From: Candidatus Nitrospira kreftii
Lineage (GTDB): Bacteria > Nitrospirota > Nitrospiria > Nitrospirales > Nitrospiraceae
Direction: 5' to 3'
Assembly (NCBI GenBank): GCA_014058405.1
Contig: CP047423.1
Location: forward strand, 2,836,501 to 2,900,500
Length of the DNA: 64,000 nt
How positions within the stretch are numbered: position 1 is the first letter of the stretch; each line of letters begins with the position of its first letter. Of the stretch, positions 7,516 to 16,277 are shown piece after piece. Under the pieces are notes generated by a model. It was given only the letters and a program-made list of their open reading frames with translations, did no database searches and had not been told where the DNA came from. Both the position numbers and the translations under genes were made by a program.

Positions 7516-8451
7516 TTAGTGCCGTCGTCCTCCAGGAACGCCTACATACTCATCATCCGAGGATTTCCCCATCGACACTCCCGAAGTACCCCCCCCTGCT
7601 CCCGCCATCGCCACAGTCGGAACACTAGATTGGCTTGTGTCCGACGCTGTCTTCTTACCAAACAGCTTCGCGCCAAAGATGCCGACCCAATACAAGAGGA
7701 ACATGGGACCGGCCATGAGCGTTTGATTGAATGGATCAGGTGTCGGAGTCAGAATTGCGGCAATCACAAATGATCCCAACAACGCCCACTTCCAGTACTG
7801 AATCAAGAACGGCGCATCGACCCAGCCTAGCTTGGCCATAAGCGTGAGCGCCAACGGCACCTCAAAGGTCAGCCCAAAGACCATCAGAAACCAAAGAGCG
7901 AATCCGACATACTGCGCAATCGAGATCTGAGGCACAAACCCGGCGTTCACGCCATATGCAATCAGAAAATTCAATGCGAACGGCAAGACGAAAAAAAATG
8001 AAAACCCTACTCCGGCATAGAAGGCTACCGCGCTGACACACACAAAGGGCCCGACAAACCGTCGCTCTTGGACGTGCAGTCCAGGCACGATGAATCTCCA
8101 AATTTCATACAGCAGATACGGCATAGCGACCACGATGGCACAGAGCCCTGCCACCTTAACGTTCTGCCAAAGCGCCTCCGCCGGGGCGAGAAAGACAAAC
8201 GGCACCGTCGGCAGATCGGTGGGTTCCCATGAGAGATCGCGAGGCACAAACATGTTCTGGAGCGGAACACGGAGCCATTTCACCAAGGTATCCGCATAAA
8301 AAAATGTCCCCATGAAAATGACCGTCAATACGATCACCGCACGAGTCAGCCGCACCTGGAACTCAACCAGGTGCTCCATGACCGGCATCTTTTTATCTTC
8401 CAGGGGCTTGAAGATCGAATCTTGCAGCCACCGGTTTATCTTGTTCAGCAC
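7516..8451 (-). CDS. tatC: Twin-arginine translocase subunit TatC
   Basis: The 311-residue protein has six predicted TM segments from about residue 33 to 240. Family marks are MPVMEHLVEFQVRLTRA at the N-terminus and LLYEIWRFIVPGL in the first cytoplasmic loop. TatC binds the twin-arginine signal of folded cofactor-containing proteins at the inner membrane. It is longer than usual because of a polar Gly/Ser-rich tail of about 60 residues after the last TM. No tatA or tatB lies in the window. The gene sits 55 nt upstream of the Nbp35/Mrp gene, matching cofactor assembly with export. Confidence 0.96.
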   Translation of the reverse strand: MLNKINRWLQDSIFKPLEDKKMPVMEHLVEFQVRLTRAVIVLTVIFMGTFFYADTLVKWLRVPLQNMFVPRDLSWEPTDLPTVPFVFLAPAEALWQNVKVAGLCAIVVAMPYLLYEIWRFIVPGLHVQERRFVGPFVCVSAVAFYAGVGFSFFFVLPFALNFLIAYGVNAGFVPQISIAQYVGFALWFLMVFGLTFEVPLALTLMAKLGWVDAPFLIQYWKWALLGSFVIAAILTPTPDPFNQTLMAGPMFLLYWVGIFGAKLFGKKTASDTSQSSVPTVAMAGAGGGTSGVSMGKSSDDEYVGVPGGRRH

Positions 8452-8549
8452 ACAGCCTCGTAAGTTTCAGAATCTGTCGATTCCATGATCTGATGATCAG
8501 GCCTCCGGCAAGCCACAGCTCGACAGCTCAACCGATGCCCCTGTGCTTC

Positions 8550-10064
8550 CTACTTCGGATTGATGGCCACGTACAAGCTGTTCCCTTGGCGATTAACGAA
8601 TACCACCGCTGGTTCATCCTTCTTGATCTTTTCCGCAGCCTTTTGATAATCAGCGAGCGACTTGACGGGCTCGTGATTGACTTCCTGAAGGACATCACCG
8701 CGCTGAAGCCCGGCCGCCTCCGCCTCTCCTCCAGGTTCCACGGATGTGATGACAACCCCGGTTGTCTTCGCAGAAATATTGAGTTGGCTCATCAGCGCAT
8801 TGTCCAAGGCTTGGACACGCAGCGACGCCAACACATTGTCTGGCGGCTTGATCATTTCGCCGGACTCCTTCTCTTTGGGTGGACCAGGCTCTCTCTTCGC
8901 CAGCATTTCGTCTGACGGACGTTCCGCAACCTTCACCGCGATCAGCTGTTCCTTGCCTTCGCGCACCACCTTGACCTGTGCATCCTTACCCACCACGGTT
9001 CTCGCCACCAGATTCCGCAACTGACTGACGCTCTGCACCTCCTTGCCATTGAATGCGACCACCACATCGCCCCGTTTAATTCCTGCCGCGTGAGATGGAC
9101 CATTTTCATTGACGTCACTGATCAAGACGCCCTTCCGTTGCTCTGGAAGTTTGAAGGACTTCGCCAATGCCGGGGTAATCTCTTGGATCGCGACTCCCAT
9201 CCATCCACGAACGACCTTTCCTGTTTTCTGCAGGCTGTCCACGATATCAAGTGCGATGCTGCTCGGAATTGCAAACCCAATTCCTTCCGAGCCACCGGTT
9301 CGGGAAAAAATCGCTGTATTGATCCCGATCAGCTCGCCGTTCATATTGACGAGTGCGCCTCCTGAATTTCCAGGGTTAATCGCCGCGTCGGTCTGGATAA
9401 AGTCTTCATAGTCGGCGATCCCTACATTGCCACGCCCAAGGGCGCTGATGATACCGAGCGTGACGGTCGAACTCAGGCCGAACGGACTCCCAACAGCCAG
9501 CACAAGATCACCAACTTGTAAGTTTTCGTACTCAGCCCACTTGAGCGAGGGTAAATCTTTTGCCTCGATTTTGATGACCGCCAAGTCAGTTTTCGGATCG
9601 GTGCCGACCACCTTCGCGCCAAACTCACGCCGATCGCCCAATGTCACGGTAATCTGCGTCGCTCCCTCGACCACGTGATTATTGGTGACGATATAGCCGT
9701 TGGCATCCAAAATCACCCCGGAGCCCGCGCTCTGATCCGGACGACCATGTGGGACGGGTGGGCCATGAGGGCTTGGTGGTGTCGGAGACTCTCCGCCGCC
9801 CGGCTCATCACCGGGAGGAGGCGTCCCAAAAGGAGGCACTTGAGGAATTCCACCACGGCGACGACTCCCTTCCTTTCCGCCAGTCACAGCGATATTGACG
9901 ACAGCCGGGGTCGTCTTTTTCACGATTTCCGCAAAGCCTTGAGCCCAGACTGGAGGAACACCTGCTGCCGAGACGGATGACACGCATCCACTTCCAATAA
10001 AAGCACATCCGACCAATCCACAACCGACAAGCACTCTCGTCGCCTGCTGACTCCAATTGAGCAT
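8550..10064 (-). CDS. degP: DegP/HtrA-family periplasmic serine protease with two PDZ domains
   Basis: The 504-residue protein starts with a hydrophobic export signal, possibly a lipoprotein signal (IGSGC near residue 27). A Pro/Gly-rich linker at about 70-110 precedes a trypsin-like domain with His in VTNNHVVEGA, Asp in KTDLAVIKI and Ser in PGNSGGALV. PDZ1 follows at about 290-380 and PDZ2 at about 415-500. These proteases degrade misfolded envelope proteins. The ATG at 10064 has GAGGAG 7 nt upstream. A perfect CTCTCT/AGAGAG inverted repeat around 10086-10101 in the leader could be regulatory. tatC follows after 98 nt. Confidence 0.95.
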   Translation of the reverse strand: MLNWSQQATRVLVGCGLVGCAFIGSGCVSSVSAAGVPPVWAQGFAEIVKKTTPAVVNIAVTGGKEGSRRRGGIPQVPPFGTPPPGDEPGGGESPTPPSPHGPPVPHGRPDQSAGSGVILDANGYIVTNNHVVEGATQITVTLGDRREFGAKVVGTDPKTDLAVIKIEAKDLPSLKWAEYENLQVGDLVLAVGSPFGLSSTVTLGIISALGRGNVGIADYEDFIQTDAAINPGNSGGALVNMNGELIGINTAIFSRTGGSEGIGFAIPSSIALDIVDSLQKTGKVVRGWMGVAIQEITPALAKSFKLPEQRKGVLISDVNENGPSHAAGIKRGDVVVAFNGKEVQSVSQLRNLVARTVVGKDAQVKVVREGKEQLIAVKVAERPSDEMLAKREPGPPKEKESGEMIKPPDNVLASLRVQALDNALMSQLNISAKTTGVVITSVEPGGEAEAAGLQRGDVLQEVNHEPVKSLADYQKAAEKIKKDEPAVVFVNRQGNSLYVAINPK

Positions 10065-10289
10065 ATCTGCACTCCTCTAGGGTATGGCTCTCTACAAGAG
10101 AGTCCGAATTGGAAATGGGGCTCGATACCTATACTGCCCCGAACGATACATCTTACACCACTCTTTCAATAGGCTTCAAAGAGGAAAACTTGCCGCCAAT
10201 ACAGGCGGGAACTCAATGCAAAGATCTATCGAGCCACTTCCGACCACACTGCGCGTGCTTCTATTCTTGAGATCTCCCTGGTGATCGTG

Positions 10290-10318
10290 TTGCTTTCAAA
10301 TATCATTTCCAGTACGGT
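10290..10318 (+). promoter_or_regulatory. Candidate sigma70-type promoter of the caspase-fold lipoprotein gene
   Basis: TTGCTT (10290-10295) and TACGGT (10313-10318) are separated by 17 nt and lie 26 nt before the GTG at 10345. The -10 match is weak. Confidence 0.35.
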
Positions 10319-10344
10319 AACGGTCGCAAAAACTAGGCGAGCCA

Positions 10345-12210
10345 GTGATCTCACAAAAACCATTCAACCGTATAGCCTTTGTTACGGGCGCAGGATTGGG
10401 AGGCGTCCTACTTTTCCTTTCCGCTTGCGCCAAACACTTGGAGTTTCCTCCACTGGGAGAGCCTCTTTCTTCCAGCGCCAAGCTGGAAGCATCCCCATCA
10501 TTGAAAGACTTAACAATTCGTTACAGCGACTCTTGTGGACAGATTCAGGAAGTTCCCTTGGGAAATCGCCTCCACGAAACGTTGCAGGCAGGAGTTCAAC
10601 ACACGTTCAAAACAGTGCTATCTGAGAGCGATGTCGGCACGAGCCCTCCTGATCATCTCATTCAGGTTGATCTTGTCGATTCAGCATTCGATCTGAATAA
10701 GGAAGCATTGTACGACCGACCTCCTGCCAGCTTACGACTCACTACGGTTGCTCGCGTCTACGATCGAACGGGAACCTTACTCCGACAATTGGACATCAAA
10801 GTCGCACGGCAAGAACGCCTACGGCTGGAGCAGCTCGGAAAGAACTGTAATTACCACATAGACCCGTTCATCCAGGATATCGCCATCGATGTTGCAACAC
10901 GTGTCGCCCTAATTGCCCGAGTGGCAGCAGGCGGCCAAGCCCTGCTCGGTTCATCTGAGCCGAATTCTTCCCCACCTTCAGATATTCTGCCTCTCCCTTT
11001 GACCTCAGCGACCGCAGAAAGCCAGCTTCGTCCAGCCTTAATTTCGTCTGCGCTACGATTTAAGGCCATGTTACTCGATGAAAACAGTGATTTGATATTC
11101 GAGGGAGGCGAACATGCCCGCATCCGAGTGGACATTGTTCATACGGGAACGAGCCCGATCGAGAACGCCTGGGCCTCGCTGAGTGGAACTTCGGCTATCA
11201 TTGATCAATTTCCCGCGACCAAGTTGAAGATCCCGTCTCTGCTACCGGGCCAAACGAAATCTCTGGAATTTGTCGCCAGTTTGCCCTTGCTCGCCGAGCC
11301 TCTGCGCGCCGACATTCGGGTTGCCGTGGAGGAGCGAGGTGGGACCGCGGCCCGAACGCAAACGCTTTCCTTTACTATCGCCCCCACAGGATCCAGCCAT
11401 GACGATATCGATCAAGTTCCGGCACAGGCATCAGGCATTCGACAACCAGAGACTTCCCTGATTTCCATCGGTCTCAGTACCTATGCCAACCAGCAAATAC
11501 AGTCCCGTAAGTACGCGTCGCACGATGCGGAAACAGTCGCCAAGTATTTTCAAACCCTCGGAGGCGTTCCGTCATCCAACATTTCCGTCTTGACGGATCG
11601 CAAAGCGACCCATTCTCAGATCGAGAAGGCGCTCCTCGAATGGCTCCCGACTCGCTCCATGAAGGACGGAATCGTCATAGTCTATTTTTCTGGTCACGCC
11701 ATGGTTTCTCCGTCAGGAGAGATTATGTTGGTCCCCTATGATGGAGAAAAGACTGCGACAACTCTATATCGGTTGAAATCGCTCGAGTCAGTCTTTGCAA
11801 AACTCAACCCGCGACAGGCCATCCTTGTCGTCGAGGGGAACATCGCCCAAATGCAAGACCATCCCAAGACAACCGCTACACCGCAGTGGGATTTACATGG
11901 TGACAAGGCAATCCGCTTGATCGCGGTCCAGGGGTTCGGCAAAGGCCTCGACGACGACGCACATCGACATGGGCTATTCACCTACTATCTGCTGCGAGGT
12001 CTTCGAGGAGAAGCGGACACGAACCATGATGGGAAGGTCACCCTCGGGGAGATCGGTGGGTTTGTGCGCCAGAAGGTCGCTTGGGCGTCAAAATCGAAGT
12101 TTCGCTCGGTGCAACGTCCTCAGATCATTCCGCTGCTCAAACCGGACGACAAAGCAACTGACGTCGTCCTCACCACCCTACCCTCCCTCGCCGCATCGGA
12201 AACGCCTTAG
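10345..12210 (+). CDS. Caspase-fold (peptidase C14-like) lipoprotein with catalytic Cys replaced
   Basis: The 621-residue protein begins with a lipoprotein signal (lipobox LSAC, C28). Residues 30-370 are an uncharacterised N-terminal half, including a region that resembles beta-rich envelope modules. A C14 caspase-like domain follows from about 372. IGLSTYANQQIQ and KYASHDAETVAKYF match the p20 start, and the catalytic His is kept at H451 in YFSGHAM. Where active relatives have DAC, this protein has E497-G498-N499, so the nucleophile is lost. An EF-hand-like loop, DTNHDGKVTLGE, lies near residue 557. It is probably a non-proteolytic envelope scaffold. GTG at 10345 has a modest AGGCGA site. 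Confidence 0.85.
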   Translation: MISQKPFNRIAFVTGAGLGGVLLFLSACAKHLEFPPLGEPLSSSAKLEASPSLKDLTIRYSDSCGQIQEVPLGNRLHETLQAGVQHTFKTVLSESDVGTSPPDHLIQVDLVDSAFDLNKEALYDRPPASLRLTTVARVYDRTGTLLRQLDIKVARQERLRLEQLGKNCNYHIDPFIQDIAIDVATRVALIARVAAGGQALLGSSEPNSSPPSDILPLPLTSATAESQLRPALISSALRFKAMLLDENSDLIFEGGEHARIRVDIVHTGTSPIENAWASLSGTSAIIDQFPATKLKIPSLLPGQTKSLEFVASLPLLAEPLRADIRVAVEERGGTAARTQTLSFTIAPTGSSHDDIDQVPAQASGIRQPETSLISIGLSTYANQQIQSRKYASHDAETVAKYFQTLGGVPSSNISVLTDRKATHSQIEKALLEWLPTRSMKDGIVIVYFSGHAMVSPSGEIMLVPYDGEKTATTLYRLKSLESVFAKLNPRQAILVVEGNIAQMQDHPKTTATPQWDLHGDKAIRLIAVQGFGKGLDDDAHRHGLFTYYLLRGLRGEADTNHDGKVTLGEIGGFVRQKVAWASKSKFRSVQRPQIIPLLKPDDKATDVVLTTLPSLAASETP

Positions 12211-12646
12211 CCCGGCAAGTCCCGCCGGTTTGCTTGTCGAGAATCGAGCCTGTCTCGAAAGGCTTGACACAAGATCCGGCATCCACTTCCTGCTGTGAGC
12301 AGAGCCCCTCTAATCCAACGACATCTGGGTCGGCTGACTAAGACATGGAATTCTCCACGCATTTGCATGGTTAAGAAAAGAATGTTAGTGAGACACTGCA
12401 TAAGAACCTCTGATAGCTCGACTCACCGACAAAATTCATTGAAACCCCAATGCCGATGGCGTATTGATCCAGAAGATTGAGGTATCTACATGAGGACAGA
12501 ACTTGTGGATTCGGCTTTTTATGTGCATCGATCTAGCCCCTCCACTTTTCTCCTGCTGCGTGCCGATGGACATTGGATATGGCCGCACACAATCGGATCC
12601 GCTGTTCCTGAAGAGGTACGATCAACGTTAACCGGAGGATTTTCAC
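12211..12646. other. Intergenic region of 436 bases without a convincing gene
   Basis: It holds a weak hairpin just after the caspase-fold gene and several short frames. One frame from an ATG at 12490 has a fair GAGG site but runs 59 nt into the next gene in another frame. I see no RNA gene or repeat here. AACCGGAGG near 12630-12638 is the ribosome site of the next gene. Confidence 0.5.
12212..12235 (+). terminator. Weak candidate terminator after the caspase-fold gene
   Basis: CCGGC (12212-12216) can pair with GCCGG (12224-12228), followed by TTTGCTT. The stem is only 5 bp and the T-run is interrupted. Confidence 0.28.
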
Positions 12647-13111
12647 ATGCCCCTATCTTACGCAAAGCTTGGAGTGATCCTAGTAGTCTTGACGCTGGTG
12701 CCTAACGTGACCGGTGGAGTACATCAGGCATGGGCAGGACAAGAGGTTCGCGCCTGCCAGGTTCTTGATCTCCAAGGCGCGAGTCGTGTGATCGGACCAG
12801 GCACCGAGCACCCAGGTGGTGATACGGAACAACTCATGTGTCTGTATTCGAATCCAGGGATAGCCATGCTGACAATACATTTGTGGCCGGCAGAGTCATA
12901 CGACCAGATGAGCATTCTGAAGCCGCACACGCCGGTCCAGATTGGGGATCAAGCCCGCTACAATGTCCAAAAGACAGGTGTCGTCGCCGTTCAGCTCGTC
13001 ACGGGAAGCCACTCCGTTACGTTGAACGTACAACCCATGGGCAAACCGAAAACAGACTACCTTGAGCCGCTCTTATCGGCTGCGCGCGAAGTAGCTGCTC
13101 GTCTGCGGTAA
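12647..13111 (+). CDS. Small secreted protein of unknown function
   Basis: The 154-residue protein has a signal peptide (residues 1-31, cleavage near AWAGQ) and a compact mature domain starting VRACQVLDLQGASRVIG. It has two cysteines (about C37 and C65) that could form a disulphide. The style recalls small secreted DUF3558-like domains, but I cannot assign a family firmly. The start is supported by CCGGAGG 8 nt upstream of the ATG. A perfect bidirectional terminator follows at 13173-13213. It may be the second gene after the caspase-fold lipoprotein, though 436 nt separate them. Confidence 0.82.
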   Translation: MPLSYAKLGVILVVLTLVPNVTGGVHQAWAGQEVRACQVLDLQGASRVIGPGTEHPGGDTEQLMCLYSNPGIAMLTIHLWPAESYDQMSILKPHTPVQIGDQARYNVQKTGVVAVQLVTGSHSVTLNVQPMGKPKTDYLEPLLSAAREVAARLR

Positions 13112-13172
13112 CTCAGGGGCTGTTAAGAGGCGTGAAGTGGAACTAGGAACCTGGATTGGCTGACGGCACTGC

Positions 13173-13213
13173 AAAAAAGAGAGGGTGGGGAGGTGCCTCC
13201 CCACCCTCTTTTG
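13173..13213. terminator. Bidirectional intrinsic terminator between convergent genes
   Basis: A perfect 14-bp G+C-rich stem (13180-13193 with 13196-13209, loop TG) is flanked by AAAAAA at 13173-13178 and TTTT at 13209-13212. It serves the secreted protein gene on the plus strand and the repeat protein gene on the minus strand. Confidence 0.92.
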
Positions 13214-13268
13214 GTCCGTTATGGTTTCAGCGAGCGTGTGACTCCACGCCAGGCCGAAACACCGCTCT

Positions 13269-15125
13269 CTACGGGCTGGTCACCTGCATGTGAATGCTGC
13301 CGGTGTCAGGCATCGGCGGATTAATCGTAATGGTATACGTCTCCGACGTTGCCAGCGTTACGGGCTTCAGCGTAAAGCTCGACGCTGAGCTCGTTACTCC
13401 GGTTTGCAAGATACCGTTTGGAGAATAAAGACTCACGTTTACATTGCCAATCTTATTTTGACTAACCTTGATCGTCACTTGCTCGTTCGCCGTACCCGTA
13501 AACGTGTAGCGTCCATTCTGCCCTGCCCTGCTGATCATGATGGCTCTAGGAGCCGCATTAATTTTCAGCGAATCCGTCACCTCCGTTGAGAGGGTCATGG
13601 TCATTTTCCCGGTATAGTTACTGCCCGGGTCGACAAGAATCGTGTACGTGCCGGTAGTTGGCAAGGGGTTTTGATCTTCGAGAGCTCCACCAGCCGTACC
13701 CACAGCTGTGGAGGCAAGGATGGTTCCTTCCGAGGTCATAAGCGTAACCGCGCTCGAGGTGATGTCCACTGAAGTCAGCCCAAGGCTGACCCATTGGCCT
13801 GCCTTGCCATTAAACGTATACCGGGCGGTCTGACCTGGCTTGCTTAAACTAACCGGCACCGATGGACCATCAAGGGCCAACATACCTGTGACTGGAGTAG
13901 AAAGCGCGAGTGTCATGCTCCCTGTATAGTTGCTAACCGGCTCTACCATGACTGTGTACGTTCCCGTTTCCGGTAAAGCCGTCAAAGGATCGAGACTCCC
14001 GCCGCTTGAACCAATGGTAGTTACCGACCACTTGCTGCCGTCCGGCTTCAGTATGGACACGGTGCTCGAGGCAATTGATACCTCAGTTAGACCGAGATTC
14101 ACCCATTGGCCCGCCGTTCCGTTAAAGGTATAGCTCGCCCGTTGGCCCGGCACTGTTATGGTTGGTGTTACCGTCACTTGGTCGATCATGATGGAACCGG
14201 TCAGTTCCGGAGCGTTATACAAGGCGAGCCTGGCATGACCAGTGTAACTTAGATCCGGATCAATCAGGATTGCGTAGGTCCCGGAAGTCGGAAGGACCTG
14301 CCCCGGGATCATCGCCCCTCCATACACAAACGAGGTCGGCTTACCCAACGGCATTCCATCAGGTTTGAGGATTGAAACATATCCACTTCGAATTGTCGCA
14401 TCGCTTAACTGCACACTCACCGTTTGGCCACGCTCGCCTGAGAATGTATACCGAGCATTTTGCCCGACTCGCTTGATATCAACCGCCACCGCAGAACCTT
14501 GGGGTACAATCTCGCCACCTAACTCGCTTGAAAGTGCTACGGTGACACTCCCCGTGTACTCGCTAATGGGATCAAGGAGAATCGTATAGGCTCCCGTCAA
14601 GGGCAACTCGACAAAGTCCAGACTCGCTCCGTTCATCTGGCTGGAGGAGATCAGACTCCCCGTCGCATCATCCGTGAACTTATAGGCTGTGGTGGATGTT
14701 TGGACCTTCGTCTGTGAGGAAAGTTCTCGGTGAGTAGTCGCATAATAGTTCTTCACTGCTGACACCTGAGTTGGCACCATGGCACCATCCGGCCCATATA
14801 CCATCACCCTGAACTGCGTGAGTGAAACGTCGCTAAAGCCAATGTTGATCCTTTGGCCTGCCGTGCCGTCAAAAATGATGACGCCCTTTTTCTTTACAGT
14901 CTTAATAGCGGCTGTGACGGGTTCCCCTCCAACCACAATACGACCGTTATATTCGATGTCACCTGCCGCGACACCCTCTGGCAAGACACTTTCCCCAGCA
15001 TAACTCGTACCGGACTCGATACTGGAAACAACTCCTGCTGATACAAGCGCAATCGATACGGATACCACTGCTACGTGGCACTTACCCCACGGCCATAGGC
15101 TGCCCATAGTCGCCCTCCTATTCAA
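13269..15125 (-). CDS. Secreted protein with five tandem beta-sandwich (PPC-like) repeats
   Basis: The 618-residue protein has an N-terminal export signal (about residues 12-40), then five repeats of roughly 105-110 residues. Each repeat contains a core like GQxAxYTFxGxxGQWVxLGLT, then VSILKPDG, then LPxTGTYTILxDP and a GSMTLALS strand. This layout resembles bacterial pre-peptidase C-terminal domains, which are beta-sandwiches of secreted proteins. No catalytic domain is present, so it may be a surface or matrix protein. Repeats 2-4 are the most alike. AGGAGGG lies 5 nt before the ATG at 15125. It is bounded by strong terminators on both sides. Confidence 0.87.
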   Translation of the reverse strand: MNRRATMGSLWPWGKCHVAVVSVSIALVSAGVVSSIESGTSYAGESVLPEGVAAGDIEYNGRIVVGGEPVTAAIKTVKKKGVIIFDGTAGQRINIGFSDVSLTQFRVMVYGPDGAMVPTQVSAVKNYYATTHRELSSQTKVQTSTTAYKFTDDATGSLISSSQMNGASLDFVELPLTGAYTILLDPISEYTGSVTVALSSELGGEIVPQGSAVAVDIKRVGQNARYTFSGERGQTVSVQLSDATIRSGYVSILKPDGMPLGKPTSFVYGGAMIPGQVLPTSGTYAILIDPDLSYTGHARLALYNAPELTGSIMIDQVTVTPTITVPGQRASYTFNGTAGQWVNLGLTEVSIASSTVSILKPDGSKWSVTTIGSSGGSLDPLTALPETGTYTVMVEPVSNYTGSMTLALSTPVTGMLALDGPSVPVSLSKPGQTARYTFNGKAGQWVSLGLTSVDITSSAVTLMTSEGTILASTAVGTAGGALEDQNPLPTTGTYTILVDPGSNYTGKMTMTLSTEVTDSLKINAAPRAIMISRAGQNGRYTFTGTANEQVTIKVSQNKIGNVNVSLYSPNGILQTGVTSSASSFTLKPVTLATSETYTITINPPMPDTGSIHMQVTSP

Positions 15126-15264
15126 AGTTATGAAAACAGACGGCCCGATATGGTTGTCCCCTTACTTTGTTCCGCTCTCAATCTTATTCTGACGGGCGGA
15201 CTCTACCTTTTTTCCTATCTACAGCGCAAGCGCCCAAGGCCCCTCTTAGACAGTTCTTCATGCC

Positions 15265-15287
15265 ATCCCCCCTTATGGAGGGGGGAT
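15265..15287. repeat. Perfect C/G hairpin upstream of the repeat-protein gene
   Basis: ATCCCCCCT (15265-15273) and AGGGGGGAT (15279-15287) are perfect arms around a TATGG loop. No T-run follows on either strand. It could be a protein-binding site or a leader structure. Confidence 0.45.
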
Positions 15288-15387
15288 CAGATACTACGTG
15301 CGGTCTTGGATTTCAACTATCGTTGAAGAAGATTCTTAGGGGTGGAACAAGCAAACGTCAGAGAACGGAAGGCTTTATCTTGATGAT

Positions 15388-15427
15388 TTTAAAAGCAAGA
15401 AGGGTGGAGAGTTGTCTCCCCACCCTT
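15388..15427 (-). terminator. Terminator of the cytochrome c gene
   Basis: Positions 15400-15411 pair with 15416-15427 with a single mismatch and a 4-nt loop. On the minus strand the stem is followed by a short T-rich run (TTGCTTTTAAAA). It lies about 37 nt after the cytochrome stop. Confidence 0.7.
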
Positions 15428-15463
15428 CCAAGTCGACTCGCAAAAACCTACCCAGGGACTAAG

Positions 15464-15910
15464 CTAGTCCTTTTTACAGAAGCTGCGCTCATAATTGATA
15501 ATATGCCACGCTTCGTCCTCGGTAATCGCGGCAGGAATCAAAGCCACCATCCCCGTTCCTGGGCTACCGTTCTTGATAACCCAGAAGAGCTCACCATCTT
15601 TCCGCTTCTTGTGGAACTTGCAGTTCGTGAAATCTCGCGGACTGGGGTTCAGAATCTTACCGGCTTCGCCCTGTCCATCACCAGCCTTGCCATGGCAATT
15701 GAAACAGGTGCCCTTGCCCTCATACAGCGCCTTGCCCTTGGCGATGCTGTCCGCATCAGCCTCGAACTTATTCTTCATAGCTTTTGCATCGGCCATCTGA
15801 TCAGCCGGAACTCGCGACTTCAATGGATCTTTTTCTTCAGCTCCCACCACCGAGACCGAGAGGAGCATAAGCGCTGCGCTGACACTCATGAACTTGGACA
15901 GATACCCCAT
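15464..15910 (-). CDS. Periplasmic class I cytochrome c, monohaem
   Basis: The 148-residue protein has a signal peptide (residues 1-24, ending VVGAEE) and one haem site, CFNCH, at about residues 69-73. A Met in GTGMVALIP (near residue 120) is a plausible sixth haem ligand. The fold is a class I cytochrome c ending in a WHIINYERSF helix, as in small periplasmic electron carriers. It is probably monocistronic, with a terminator directly downstream. A role in passing electrons from a periplasmic oxidoreductase to a terminal oxidase is likely by family and organism type, but the partner is not shown. Confidence 0.92.
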   Translation of the reverse strand: MGYLSKFMSVSAALMLLSVSVVGAEEKDPLKSRVPADQMADAKAMKNKFEADADSIAKGKALYEGKGTCFNCHGKAGDGQGEAGKILNPSPRDFTNCKFHKKRKDGELFWVIKNGSPGTGMVALIPAAITEDEAWHIINYERSFCKKD

Positions 15911-16277
15911 TACACGTCCTCCTTTGTGTTAAACCCACCGGCCTGAATTCACCTCCAGACCGCCGACTCGTATCCTTCGTTCTCTATAGTCAGGTAAAAC
16001 CGTTCGACTATATCAACGCTTCTGAATTTCTGTCAAGGAAACCACCCCTCTGATACACTCGATCGCCTTTCTCTTCACTCAGGAAGATCAAATCGTGTGC
16101 CAATGGCAACCGGGAAGAGCATGAGAAAATCTCGGCACCTATGTGATTAACCATCACCTCGTTCCATGTCCTAAACAATTTCGTGACACCTTTGAGCCCC
16201 ACAGAGACCATCTCTGCCTCATCCGGGGTTGCGAGAAGCTATGCTTACTCTCAACGAAGGGGAACTTGTGGTAGGTG
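15911..16277. other. Intergenic region of 367 bases without a gene
   Basis: It should hold the promoter of the cytochrome c gene and the end of the long minus-strand Tol-mutL array. A short imperfect hairpin (GGTAG/CTACC near 16270-16282) overlaps the stop of the RodZ-like gene and lacks a T-run. A 67-codon frame on the minus strand has no ribosome site. Nothing else is recognised. Confidence 0.5.

Larger units (their letters stand above)
15126..15463. other. Intergenic region of 338 bases with two hairpins
   Basis: It separates the minus-strand cytochrome c gene from the repeat protein gene. It contains the cytochrome terminator (15388-15427) and a perfect 9-bp C/G hairpin (15265-15287). 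The stretch 15126-15260 should be the leader and promoter of the repeat protein. I recognise no riboswitch class in it. Confidence 0.5.

Noticed and set aside
12490..12705. 71-codon frame with a fair ribosome site upstream of the small secreted protein
   Set aside because: It overlaps the well-supported gene at 12647 by 59 nt in another frame and has no protein-like character.
16008..16211. 67-codon minus-strand frame between the cytochrome c and RodZ-like genes
   Set aside because: No ribosome site, low-complexity composition and no resemblance to a known protein.
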